A stretch of 64,000 bases of DNA, taken from NCBI RefSeq assembly GCF_003590775.1, contig NZ_QYUM01000003.1, positions 622,501 to 686,500 on the forward strand, in the 5' to 3' direction. The translations under genes were made by a program, and so were the position numbers. The DNA is from Sphingomonas cavernae (GTDB lineage: Bacteria > Pseudomonadota > Alphaproteobacteria > Sphingomonadales > Sphingomonadaceae). Below the pieces are notes generated by a model that saw only the letters and a list, made by a program, of their open reading frames with translations, searched no databases and was not told where the DNA came from. Below, one piece after another: positions 26,505 to 34,471 of this stretch (the stretch's first letter is position 1; each line of letters starts with the position of its first letter).

Positions 26505-26936
26505 ATGGCAATGAGCGGCGGCAAGGACGATGGCGAGCCGATGATGGAAATGAACACGACGCCGTTGATCGACGTCATGCTCGTTCTCCTCATCATGTTC
26601 ATCATCACCATCCCCATCCAGACCCATGCGGTGAAGGTCGATCTTCCGGTTGACGATCCAAATGCGCGGCAGAATCCGCCGCCGATCCAGCCGGACAAGA
26701 ACAAGATCTCGATCGATCCGGCAGGGGTCATCATGTGGAACGGCAGCCCGATCGACAAGGTCACGCTGCGTCAGTATCTGGATCGCACCAAGGTCATGGA
26801 ACCCGAGCCCGAGCTGCACTTCCAGCCCGATGCGCAGGCCCGTTATGACGTGGTCGATCAGGTTCTGGCGATCATCAAGAAATCCGAAGTGACCAAGATG
26901 GGTTTCGTCGGCAACGAGCAGTACCGTACCTGGTAA
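26505..26936 (+). CDS. exbD: ExbD/TolR biopolymer-transport protein (second copy)
   Basis: 143 residues, with GAGGAG upstream. It has the same TM signature M-N-T-T-P-L-I-D-V-M-L-V-L-L-I-M-F with the functional Asp, followed by a periplasmic TolR-like domain ending in T-K-M-G-F-V-G-N-E-Q-Y. Two different ExbD proteins after one ExbB is common in sphingomonads and xanthomonads. It is the last gene before a strong terminator. Confidence 0.94.
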   Translation: MAMSGGKDDGEPMMEMNTTPLIDVMLVLLIMFIITIPIQTHAVKVDLPVDDPNARQNPPPIQPDKNKISIDPAGVIMWNGSPIDKVTLRQYLDRTKVMEPEPELHFQPDAQARYDVVDQVLAIIKKSEVTKMGFVGNEQYRTW

Positions 26937-26962
26937 ATTTTTGCTGGTTGAATGAAGAATTT

Positions 26963-26994
26963 AAGGGCGGGCCCGTTGGGTCCGCCCTTTTTCT
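26963..26994 (+). terminator. intrinsic terminator of the tonB-exbBDD operon
   Basis: A twelve-pair GC-rich stem with one G-T pair, a three-base loop, and a run of T directly after. It lies 26 bases past the second exbD stop. Confidence 0.93.
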
Positions 26995-27067
26995 TTGGGT
27001 GCATGCTCGGATTAGGGGCGGGCGCGCAAGCTCGCCAGCGCAGGCGTCGCCAGCCTTATGGCCCGGC

Positions 27068-27178
27068 TCATCCTCCCAGCAGCGTGTAGGCCAGGATCCA
27101 TATGCCGTAGACCATCAGTCCCGCGAGGATGACGGCGAGCGCGACGAGGTCGGCCTGCAGATAGTCCGAACTCTTCAT
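27068..27178 (-). CDS. small single-span membrane protein (36 aa)
   Basis: 36 residues from ATG 27178, with an AAAGAG-type RBS upstream. A short hydrophilic start (M-K-S-S-D-Y-L-Q-A-D) is followed by one TM helix covering nearly all the rest (L-V-A-L-A-V-I-L-A-G-L-M-V-Y-G-I-W-I-L-A). It has the look of a real small inner-membrane protein, but no relatives can be named. AT-rich DNA upstream (27300-27350) could carry its promoter. Confidence 0.5.
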   Translation of the reverse strand: MKSSDYLQADLVALAVILAGLMVYGIWILAYTLLGG

Positions 27179-27399
27179 AAAAACTCTTTCTTCACTGTTA
27201 CGCATTACGGATCGGTCTGAAGCTCCGGGAACCGTGCGCCAATTCCCGGACGCGAGCCACCGAAAAGGGTACGGCAACGCGTGCCTCGGACCGATGCGAG
27301 GCGGCCTCCAATAGACAGTGAAATGGTTAACGACTCGTTAGCAATTTGGCGCAACTCGTCGCATTGGGGCTTCCGACTGACTTGAGCCGCGTCACGACG

Positions 27400-29178
27400 T
27401 CAGGCGGCGAGCCCCTCGAACTGGAGCCGCGCGAGCCGGGCATAGAGTCCACCGTCGGCGCTCAGCGTGTCGTGATTGCCTTGCTCGACGATGCGGCCAT
27501 GTTCCATCACGACGATGCGATCGGCGGCGCGAACGGTCGCGAGTCGGTGCGCAATGACGAGCGTGGTGCGGCCGCGCATCAGCGCATCCAGCGCCTGCTG
27601 CACGAGCCTTTCTGACTCGGCATCGAGCGCGGAGGTCGCCTCGTCGAGCAGCAGGACGGGCGCATCGCGGAGGATGGCGCGCGCGATCGCGAGCCTCTGA
27701 CGCTGACCGCCTGACAGCCGCGCGCCGCCTTCGCCCATGAAGGTATCCAGACCTTGCGGCAGTCTGTGCAGGAACTCCGCGGCATTGGCGGCCTCGGCCG
27801 CGGCCCAGAGATCATCGTCGCTCGCGTCCCAGTTGCCGTAGCGCAGGTTGTCGCGCGCCGAGGCCGCGAAGATCACGGTTTCCTGAGGCACCATCGCGAT
27901 CCGCTCGCGGATTTCGGCAGGATCGGCGTCGGGGAGCGCTACGCCGTCGAGGCGCACAACACCCCGGTCGGGGTCATAGAAGCGCTGGATGAGCTGAAAT
28001 AACGTCGACTTGCCCGCGCCCGACGGACCGACCACCGCGACCGTCTCACCCGGCGAAACAGCCAGCGAGAAGTCCTCGAGCGCACTCGTTTCGCGCCGCG
28101 TGGGATAGTGGAATGTGACATGTTCAAAGGCGAGTTCGCCCCGCGGCGGTAGCGGAAGCGCGCGGGGCTGCGCGGGGGCGGCGATCGCGGGCTTCTCGGC
28201 AAGCAGCTCGGACAGGCGACCCGCGGCGCCCGCGCCGCGCAGCAGATCCCCATAAACCTCGGTCAACGAGCCGAAGGCGCCCGCCACAATCCCGCCGGTG
28301 AGCACAAAGGCAGCGATCGTGCCGCCGCTCATCCGCCCGGCTGCGACGTCGAGCGCGCCCTGCCACATGACCAGGGTGATCGCGCTGAAGATCAGGCCGA
28401 TCACCGCTGCCGTCATGATCGCGCGGACGAGAATGCGACGGCGCGCGGTGTCGAATACGCGCTCCACGGCGGTGCTGAATCGCGTGCTCTCGCGCTGCTG
28501 TTGTCCAAACGCCTGGACGATCTTCATCGCGCCCAGTACCTCACTGACCATCGCGCCGACGTCGGCGACGCGATCCTGGCTGCTGCGCGATATCGTCCGG
28601 ACGCGGCGACCCAGCACGACGATGGGCAGGATCACCACGGGGATGCCGATCAGCATCATGCCCGTCAGTTTCGCGGACAGCGTGAACAGATAGATGATGC
28701 CGCCAACCGCCATGACCAGATTGCGGAGCGCAACCGAAATGGTAGTTCCGACGAGCTGCTCGATGATCGTGGTGTCCGCGGTCAGGCGCGATGCGATCTC
28801 GGAGGGGCGATTCTCTTCGAAGAAGCTGGGCGAGAGACGCAAGAGGTTCCGCTGCACGTCGCGGCGCAGGTCTGCGACCACGCGTTCTCCAAGCCATGAC
28901 ACGAAATAGAAACGCAGCGCGGTCGCCATGGCCAGCACCGCGACGATCAGCAGCAGATACTGGAACCAGCGCCCGATATCGCCGCCGCCGATCGTGAAAC
29001 CGCGGTCGATGATCAGCCGGAAGCTGCCGGGAATCGCTAAGGTAGCGGATGCTGCGATGAGCATCGCGAGCGCGGCCGCGACGATCCGCCACGGATAGCG
29101 GAGCGCGATCGCCCAGACCATGGAAAGGCTGCCGAGCTTGCGCCCGGTAGTGCTTGCTTGCTGCGTCTCGCTCGCCAT
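27400..29178 (-). CDS. ABC exporter, fused permease and ATPase (MsbA/ABCB-like)
   Basis: 592 residues from ATG 29178. A six-helix type-I exporter domain (about 20-320) is fused to a nucleotide-binding domain (345-590). Walker A is G-P-S-G-A-G-K-S-T, the signature L-S-G-G-Q-R-Q-R and Walker B V-L-L-L-D-E-A-T, with the H-loop in V-I-A-H-R-L. All catalytic residues are present. It works as a homodimer. Candidate substrates are lipids, drugs or peptides; nothing nearby decides. Confidence 0.92.
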   Translation of the reverse strand: MASETQQASTTGRKLGSLSMVWAIALRYPWRIVAAALAMLIAASATLAIPGSFRLIIDRGFTIGGGDIGRWFQYLLLIVAVLAMATALRFYFVSWLGERVVADLRRDVQRNLLRLSPSFFEENRPSEIASRLTADTTIIEQLVGTTISVALRNLVMAVGGIIYLFTLSAKLTGMMLIGIPVVILPIVVLGRRVRTISRSSQDRVADVGAMVSEVLGAMKIVQAFGQQQRESTRFSTAVERVFDTARRRILVRAIMTAAVIGLIFSAITLVMWQGALDVAAGRMSGGTIAAFVLTGGIVAGAFGSLTEVYGDLLRGAGAAGRLSELLAEKPAIAAPAQPRALPLPPRGELAFEHVTFHYPTRRETSALEDFSLAVSPGETVAVVGPSGAGKSTLFQLIQRFYDPDRGVVRLDGVALPDADPAEIRERIAMVPQETVIFAASARDNLRYGNWDASDDDLWAAAEAANAAEFLHRLPQGLDTFMGEGGARLSGGQRQRLAIARAILRDAPVLLLDEATSALDAESERLVQQALDALMRGRTTLVIAHRLATVRAADRIVVMEHGRIVEQGNHDTLSADGGLYARLARLQFEGLAA

Positions 29179-29311
29179 GCGGCCGCGCCTAGCAGTTGCG
29201 TGCAAAACGCTCAATCGCATGCTTTGGTGTTTCGCATTGCAGCGAAAATGATTTAGACGGTTTTGTGACAAAGAGGATGCCCGGCACAGACACGGGAAGC
29301 AGCGGGAACAC

Positions 29312-30529
29312 ATGCTCTACAACGCTTATGAAATGCAGCGCTCGCTGCTCGCGGGCGCCAGCGCCTTTGCCAATCTTGGCGCGGAATTCCTTCAGAATCC
29401 CGTCAATCCCTTCGCCTATTTCGGCGGCGGGCCTATCGTGGCTTCAGCGCTTGACGTGTTTGCGCATGCAGCGGCTCCGCGTGGCAAACCCGCATTTGGA
29501 CTTGTCCAGACTGAAATCGACGGCCGCAAGGTGGTGGTGACCGAGGAGATCGTCCTTCAAAAGCCCTTTGGCCAGTTGAAGCGCTTCGTGCGCGACGGAG
29601 TGGAGGGCGGCCCGAAGCTGCTCATCGTCGCACCGATGTCGGGGCACTATGCCACGCTGTTGCGCGGCACGGTGGAGCGTATGTTGCCGGGGCACGACGT
29701 CTACATCACCGATTGGCGCGACGCGAAGCTGGTTCCCCTGCGTGAGGGACGCTTCGATCTCGACGATTATATCGATTATATCGTCTCCTTTCTCGAACAT
29801 ATCGGTCCGGGCGCTCACATGCTCGCGGTGTGCCAGCCCTCAGTGCCTTGCTATGCGGCGGCCGCGCTGATGGCGAAGGACGAACATCCCTGCCGGCCGA
29901 AGACGCTGACGATGATGGGCGGCCCGATCGACACGCGAGAAGCGCCGACCGCAGTCAACAAGCTGTCGACCGAACGGCCGCATAGCTGGTTCGAACAGAA
30001 TGTCATCGCAACCGTGCCGATGCACTATCCCGGTGCCGGACGCGCCGTCTATCCAGGCTTCCTGCAGCTCGCGGGCTTCATGTCGATGAATCTCGGCGAT
30101 CACATGACGAGCCATTGGGAGATGTTCAAGCATCTCGTCGTGGGCGATGACGACAGCGCCGATGCAACCAAGCGGTTCTACGACGAATATCGCGCGGTCT
30201 GCGACATGACCGCCGAATTCTACCTCCAGACCGTCGATGCGGTATTTCAGCGACATCTGTTGCCGCGCGGCCAGTTCCACCATCGTGGCAAGCGCATCGA
30301 TCCCGGCGCGATCAAGGACATTGCCATCCTGGCGATAGAAGGCGAGCGCGACGACATTTCGGGCGTGGGGCAGACAAAAGCGGCGCTTACGCTTGCCGAA
30401 AAGCTGCCAGCCAAATTCAAGAAATACCATCTCGCAGCGGAAGTCGGCCATTACGGCATCTTCAACGGCAGCAAGTGGCGCACCAGGATTGCGCCGGTTG
30501 TAGAGGCGTGGATCGCGAAGTTCGATTGA
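29312..30529 (+). CDS. phaZ: intracellular polyhydroxyalkanoate depolymerase
   Basis: 405 residues, the length of the PhaZ1-type enzymes that mobilise stored PHB granules. The lipase-box nucleophile is Cys174 in A-V-C-Q-P-S, the hallmark of this family (Cys replaces Ser). A-P-M-S-G-H-Y-A-T-L-L-R forms the oxyanion region, and G-H-Y-G-I-F-N-G near the C-terminus holds the catalytic His. No signal peptide. Implies that the organism makes PHA; no PHA synthase gene is in the window. Confidence 0.93.
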   Translation: MLYNAYEMQRSLLAGASAFANLGAEFLQNPVNPFAYFGGGPIVASALDVFAHAAAPRGKPAFGLVQTEIDGRKVVVTEEIVLQKPFGQLKRFVRDGVEGGPKLLIVAPMSGHYATLLRGTVERMLPGHDVYITDWRDAKLVPLREGRFDLDDYIDYIVSFLEHIGPGAHMLAVCQPSVPCYAAAALMAKDEHPCRPKTLTMMGGPIDTREAPTAVNKLSTERPHSWFEQNVIATVPMHYPGAGRAVYPGFLQLAGFMSMNLGDHMTSHWEMFKHLVVGDDDSADATKRFYDEYRAVCDMTAEFYLQTVDAVFQRHLLPRGQFHHRGKRIDPGAIKDIAILAIEGERDDISGVGQTKAALTLAEKLPAKFKKYHLAAEVGHYGIFNGSKWRTRIAPVVEAWIAKFD

Positions 30530-31042
30530 TGTGATGCGCGGACTTCGGTTCGCAACTGCCATCAAGGCGCACCAACGCGATCGAATGGCGTGATTCATCG
30601 AGCCGTGCCCAGAAGAAAAATGACGCGCCGTGGCCAGATCTCAGGGATCGATCCTCAAAGGTCGACATTCCGTTGGCGTCGCGGCTGATCAGATTTTTCC
30701 AATAAAATGGCTTATTTTCAGCCGATATCGCTCAAATTGAGTACGATATAATAGCGCCTCATATATCGAGATTTTCCGAGGAAATTTTGAGAATATCTCG
30801 CTGCCGTTGAATATTATTTCAGAAACCTTATATTGCTTTTGCTTACGCCGTTCACGGCGAGTCTTGTTCTTCCCTTTTTGCCTGGTTTTCCGCGGTTGCG
30901 GTCACTGCATGGAAGGGAAGTTTGTGGCGCGAAGCTAGCGCTTCCTTCCGTTGGCTCCCTTGTTGGTGCGCGCCTTGGTGCGCGGCGCCGTGCTGCGTGA
31001 GCGTGTCACGTATTGCAGGCGAACACGCCTGCCAGAGGATTT
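30530..31042. other. long intergenic gap, AT-rich in its middle, structured before the next ORF
   Basis: No credible gene. 30690-30860 is far richer in A+T than the surroundings and contains a TATAAT (30747-30752), so promoters are likely. From 30911 the DNA is rich in secondary structure: GGAAG/CTTCC and GAAG/CTTC arms (30911-30920 with 30941-30949), then a tandem 12-base repeat with one mismatch (30963-30974, 30975-30986). This reads as a structured 5' leader for the small ORF at 31043, or an unannotated small RNA. Confidence 0.45.
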
Positions 31043-31192
31043 ATGAATACCCAAATGATCGTTTCGAGCCGACCGCGGCTCTCACCTGCCTTCGCCTCCG
31101 TCCACGCGGCACCGCCGCCGAACGGGCGAATGCTTCCCTCCCCGTTGTCGGGAAGGGAACTGAAGAAAATCGTCGCCGACTTGCTCGGCTGA
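31043..31192 (+). CDS. short hypothetical ORF (49 aa)
   Basis: 49 residues from ATG 31043, preceded by AGAGGA. The product is basic: a Pro/Ser/Arg-rich N-terminal half (S-S-R-P-R-L-S-P-A-F) and a C-terminal segment L-S-G-R-E-L-K-K-I-V-A-D-L-L-G predicted to be an amphipathic helix. Ends in such a helix are seen in short ORFs of related bacteria. First of four short ORFs clustered with a cold-shock gene. Function unknown. Confidence 0.55.
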   Translation: MNTQMIVSSRPRLSPAFASVHAAPPPNGRMLPSPLSGRELKKIVADLLG

Positions 31193-31200
31193 CACACGCG

Positions 31201-31224
31201 CCAGGCAACACTTCAGTTGCCTGG
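31201..31224 (+). terminator. hairpin after the 49-residue ORF
   Basis: A perfect nine-base stem (31201-31209 with 31216-31224) around a six-base loop, eight bases past the stop. Only a weak T-rich stretch follows, so it could be a poor terminator or an mRNA-stability element ahead of the ORF at 31256. Confidence 0.5.
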
Positions 31225-31255
31225 CTCATTATTATCGCTGCCAAGGATATCGCCC

Positions 31256-31465
31256 ATGTCGACCCCGCCGATCCGCCCCTTCCTGATAAACAAAGACGAG
31301 GATGGCCATTTTCGGTTGACCGTGCGCGATACGCGCTACAACTCGCAAGGCTATCCGATCGTGACCGCGACGCGGCACGACGAAATGTTCAAGAGCGCGG
31401 CGGCAGCCAGGGCCTATGCGCGCGAGAACTTCGGTGCTGAGGCCGGGCAGTTTGCAGCAAAATAG
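31256..31465 (+). CDS. short hypothetical ORF (69 aa)
   Basis: 69 residues from ATG 31256 with AAGGA upstream. The sequence has the flavour of a small folded beta-alpha protein: F-L-I-N-K-D-E-D-G-H-F-R-L-T-V-R-D, then Y-P-I-V-T-A-T-R-H-D-E-M-F, then an Ala-rich helix (S-A-A-A-A-R-A-Y-A-R-E-N-F-G). Such small proteins occur in sphingomonads without annotation. It stands between a hairpin and the next short ORF. Confidence 0.65.
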   Translation: MSTPPIRPFLINKDEDGHFRLTVRDTRYNSQGYPIVTATRHDEMFKSAAAARAYARENFGAEAGQFAAK

Positions 31466-31641
31466 GGCCAAAGCTCGAAATTGCGCCATTTTTGTGAAGT
31501 AATCAGCAAAGTTTGAGCGAATTTATGCGACAGGTCAGCGGTATCATGCTAGGCCTTAGCTATCGCGCGAGCATTGCCTGCAAGCCTTCGCGCGGCTGAG
31601 AGACGCTGCGCGCTCCCGCTTGTTCCGCCCGGAGAGCGACA

Positions 31642-31809
31642 GTGGAAGACCTCAATTTCTTATATTATCGCCAACAGGTCGCGCTGATGCACGCGCGTTC
31701 TGCGGACGATCCTTACAATCGCCGCGCGCAGGAAAGACTCGCGCGCGCTTATGGCGACCGCATCGCGCGGTTTCGTCGTGCGGGAAGCCGCGGCCTCGCC
31801 GCAGCCTGA
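31642..31809 (+). CDS. short hypothetical ORF (55 aa)
   Basis: 55 residues from GTG 31642, with GGAGAG six bases upstream. It reads (M)-E-D-L-N-F-L-Y-Y-R-Q-Q-V-A-L-M-H-A-R-S-A and continues as a charged helix with Arg-rich end (R-L-A-R-A-Y-G-D-R-I-A-R-F-R-R). The E-D-L-x-F-L-Y-Y-R-Q-Q start is familiar from unannotated sphingomonad ORFs. Probably a small helical cytosolic protein; function unknown. Confidence 0.62.
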   Translation: MEDLNFLYYRQQVALMHARSADDPYNRRAQERLARAYGDRIARFRRAGSRGLAAA

Positions 31810-31818
31810 ACCAGCTTC

Positions 31819-31853
31819 CCCCCATACCGGCTGGGACCGGACGGTATGAGGGG
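31819..31853 (+). other. hairpin in the cold-shock gene leader
   Basis: Seven-base arms (31823-31829 with 31842-31848) extended by a C/G run with one bulged A. It lies 80 bases upstream of the csp start and lacks a T-tract. It may be part of a temperature-responsive 5' UTR or a transcript end for the preceding ORF. Confidence 0.45.
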
Positions 31854-31932
31854 CGATCGAGATTCCGGTTCCAGCAATCCGTTGAACCCGTCTTCGCGGC
31901 GGCACAACGGCGATACCCAAGGAAATAGCATC

Positions 31933-32139
31933 ATGCCCATCGGCACAGTCAAATTCTTCAACACCGACAAGGGCTATGGCTTCATAGCGCCCGAGGATGG
32001 CGGCACCGACGCTTTCGTCCATATCACGGCGGTGGAAGCTGCCGGCATGCGCACGCTCGATAAGGACCAGCGCGTGTCGTATGAACTGGAAGCAGACAAG
32101 CGCGGCAAGATGTCCGCGACAAAGCTCGCATCGGCCTGA
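31933..32139 (+). CDS. cold-shock domain protein
   Basis: 68 residues, the standard size of CspA-type OB-fold RNA chaperones. RNP1 is K-G-Y-G-F-I and RNP2 is D-A-F-V-H-I, both intact. A-E-K-x-x-K-M-S-A-T-K-L-like C-terminal strand is present. AAGGA precedes the start. It binds single-stranded RNA and keeps mRNAs unfolded in the cold or under stress. Flanked on both sides by hairpins and short ORFs. Confidence 0.95.
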   Translation: MPIGTVKFFNTDKGYGFIAPEDGGTDAFVHITAVEAAGMRTLDKDQRVSYELEADKRGKMSATKLASA

Positions 32140-32159
32140 GGGAACCCCCTTTGGGGGAA

Positions 32160-32201
32160 GAAGGCATGCGTGTCGGGCGCGACCCCTGCGCGCATGCCTT
32201 C
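32160..32201. other. inverted repeat downstream of the cold-shock gene
   Basis: A perfect eleven-base inverted repeat (32160-32170 with 32191-32201) around a 20-base GC-rich loop, 20 bases after the csp stop. A five-pair C/G stem (around 32144-32156) immediately precedes it. There is no T-tract. It probably marks the 3' end of the csp transcript. Confidence 0.5.
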
Positions 32202-32239
32202 GTCCTACCCCGCGCCCTCGACGATTGCGGGAATAACTT

Positions 32240-32443
32240 ATGTCGATGATGCTGCGCGCTCAATTTTGTCGCGAACAGGCCGATCAGGCGCAAGCTGACG
32301 CCGAAGCGGCCTCGCTGGACAATGTCCGGCAGCAATGTCTGCGATCCATGCAGGTCTGGCAGCGGCTCGCCGACCAGGCCGAGCGAGTCCACGCCGAACG
32401 CCTGGTTCGCGAAGAAGCCACACGCTGCTCCAAGGCAGATTAG
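32240..32443 (+). CDS. short hypothetical ORF (67 aa)
   Basis: 67 residues. Nearly all is predicted amphipathic helix: R-A-Q-F-C-R-E-Q-A-D-Q-A-Q-A-D-A-E-A-A, then N-V-R-Q-Q-C-L-R-S-M-Q-V-W-Q-R-L-A-D-Q-A-E-R. The two Cys residues and the Q-C-L-R-S-x-x-x-W pattern recur in unannotated sphingomonad proteins of the same size. Helical-hairpin fold likely; function unknown. A second ATG at 32246 is possible. Confidence 0.62.
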   Translation: MSMMLRAQFCREQADQAQADAEAASLDNVRQQCLRSMQVWQRLADQAERVHAERLVREEATRCSKAD

Positions 32444-32558
32444 CCGACGCCTCCAGCGCCTGATCCCGCGACGACGCTGAATGTGCGAAGGCCGGGACGC
32501 TTCCGCACCCCGGCCCGTAGTCGTATCGCACAGTAACCGGCCTTGTCGCCGGTACGGA

Positions 32559-33737
32559 TCATAGCACTTCGAAAAGGCCCGCCGCGCCCATGCCGCCGCC
32601 GATGCACATGGTGACGACGACGTGCTTGGCGCCGCGACGCTTGCCTTCGATCAGCGCATGGCCGGTCATGCGCGCGCCCGACATGCCATAAGGGTGGCCG
32701 ATCGAGATTGCGCCGCCATTGACGTTCAGCAGCTCGTTGGGGATGCCCAGCTTGTCGCGGCAATAGAGCACCTGCACCGCGAACGCCTCGTTCAGCTCCC
32801 ACAGTCCGATATCGTCCATCTTGAGGTTGAAGCGCTCAAGCAGCCTGGGGATCGCGAAGACGGGACCGATGCCCATCTCGTCGGGCTCGGTGCCCGCAAC
32901 CGCCATGCCGACATAACGGCCGAGCGGGGTCAGCCCCTTCTTCTCGGCGAGCTTCGCCTCCATCACCACGCTTGCCGACGAGCCGTCCGAAAGCTGGCTG
33001 GCATTGCCCGCCGTGATGTTCATGTCGGGCCCGAGCACGGGCTGTAGCGACTTCAGACCCTCGATCGTCGTATCGGCTCGGTTTCCCTCGTCCTTGGCGA
33101 GCGTGACTTCCTTGTAGGAGACTTCCTTGGTCTCCTTGTTGACGACTGCCATGTTCGCCGTCACCGGCACGATCTCGTCATCGAACTTGCCCGCGGCCTG
33201 CGCGGCTGCAGTGCGCTGCTGCGACTGCAGCGCATATTCGTCCTGCGCGTCGCGGCTGATGCCATAGCGCTTGGCCACCACCTCGGCGGTCTGGAGCATC
33301 GGCATGTAGATGTCCTTGTGCATCGCCACCAGCTCCGGGTCGGGGGCCACGCGCATCTGGGGGGTCTGGACGAGCGAGATCGATTCGACGCCGCCGCCGA
33401 TGACGATATCCATGTTGTCGGTGATCACCTGCTTGGCCGCGGTAGCGATCGCCATCAGGCCCGAGGCGCACTGGCGGTCGACCGACATGCCCGCGACGGA
33501 AACGGGGAGCCCGGCGCGCAGCAGCGAAGTGCGAGCGATATTGCCCGCCTGATGCCCCTGCTGGAGCGCGGAGCCGAAGATCACGTCGTCGACCTCGGCG
33601 GGGGCTATCCCTGCGCGCTCGACCGCGGCCTTGATCGAATGGCTCGCCAGCGTGGGCGAGGGCAGGTTGTTGAACGCGCCGCGATAGGCGCGGCCGATCG
33701 GGGTGCGGGCGGTGGAAACGATGACTGCGTCACGCAT
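32559..33737 (-). CDS. acetyl-CoA C-acyltransferase (thiolase)
   Basis: 392 residues, typical thiolase length. Nucleophile Cys90 sits in [17 protein letters not shown] carries the catalytic His, and C-I-G-G-G-M-G-A-A near the end carries the second Cys. It cleaves 3-ketoacyl-CoA or condenses acyl-CoAs. The MaoC-type hydratase follows upstream on the same strand (33904-34362), which suggests fatty-acid degradation rather than PHB synthesis. Confidence 0.93.
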   Translation of the reverse strand: MRDAVIVSTARTPIGRAYRGAFNNLPSPTLASHSIKAAVERAGIAPAEVDDVIFGSALQQGHQAGNIARTSLLRAGLPVSVAGMSVDRQCASGLMAIATAAKQVITDNMDIVIGGGVESISLVQTPQMRVAPDPELVAMHKDIYMPMLQTAEVVAKRYGISRDAQDEYALQSQQRTAAAQAAGKFDDEIVPVTANMAVVNKETKEVSYKEVTLAKDEGNRADTTIEGLKSLQPVLGPDMNITAGNASQLSDGSSASVVMEAKLAEKKGLTPLGRYVGMAVAGTEPDEMGIGPVFAIPRLLERFNLKMDDIGLWELNEAFAVQVLYCRDKLGIPNELLNVNGGAISIGHPYGMSGARMTGHALIEGKRRGAKHVVVTMCIGGGMGAAGLFEVL

Positions 33738-33758
33738 TGGGGGCTCCTATATGGTTAC

Positions 33759-33894
33759 CCTCTCCCGCACCCGCGGGAGAGGAGCGAGACTTGGCCCGGT
33801 TTTCCGGGCCTAGTCGCAGCGGTGAGGGGCATTGTTGGGAAGATAGTAAGAAGAAGACCCTCACCCAACCCTCTCCCGCGAAAGTGGGAGAGGG
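33759..33894. repeat. palindromic repeat cluster (three hairpins)
   Basis: Three perfect palindromes between the thiolase and MaoC genes: 33759-33782 (10-bp stem, 4-base loop), 33793-33810 (7-bp stem, TTTT loop) and 33869-33894 (9-bp stem). The first and third share the CCTCTCCC core. They resemble REP-type intergenic elements. Confidence 0.82.
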
Positions 33895-33903
33895 CTTAGA
33901 TGG

Positions 33904-34362
33904 TCACACGAAAAACTGGCTGATCCACTCGGCGATCAGTGCGGGCTTGTCTTCGCCCTCGATCTCGACGGTGAACTCGACGGTTTGCTGGAACTGGCCG
34001 GGTCGCTTCTCTTCAATATCGAGCAGCTTGAAATGACCGCGCACGCGCTTGCCCGAGCGGACGGGCGCAAGGAAACGAACTTTGTTCCCCCCATAGTTGA
34101 CGCCCATCTTTACGCCCTCCGCGCGCGGTGCGTCGGATTTTTCGAACAGCAGCGGGAAAAGCGAAAGCGTCAGGAAGCCATGCGCGATCGTGCCGCCAAA
34201 GGGCGTCAGCTTCGCCTTGTCGGGATCGATATGGATGAATTGATGATCGCCCGTCGCGTCGGCGAACTTGTCGATCATCGCCTGGTCGACCGTCACCCAT
34301 TCGGAGGCGCCGATGACCTCCCCCTTTTTCGCCATCAATTCCGCAACGGGAACGTGCTTCAT
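33904..34362 (-). CDS. MaoC family (R)-enoyl-CoA hydratase-like protein
   Basis: 152 residues from ATG 34362, single hot-dog domain. The hydratase-2 motif is D-x-x-x-H: F-A-D-A-T-G-D-H-Q-F-I-H-I-D (about 33-46), with the Asp and His in place. F-G-G-T-I-A-H-G-F follows. It hydrates enoyl-CoA in beta-oxidation-like pathways. The RBS sits very close to this ATG; an in-frame ATG at 34377 would add five residues. Divergent from putA. Confidence 0.9.
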   Translation of the reverse strand: MKHVPVAELMAKKGEVIGASEWVTVDQAMIDKFADATGDHQFIHIDPDKAKLTPFGGTIAHGFLTLSLFPLLFEKSDAPRAEGVKMGVNYGGNKVRFLAPVRSGKRVRGHFKLLDIEEKRPGQFQQTVEFTVEIEGEDKPALIAEWISQFFV

Positions 34363-34471
34363 CCTCTTCCCTTTCATTCGCATCGGGAGCATAGGCGCGC
34401 GTAACTTTATTGCGCGCCGTAATCGCCCTGACCCGGAAAATACGGCGCTAAAAGCCGGAGAGTCAAAAGCG

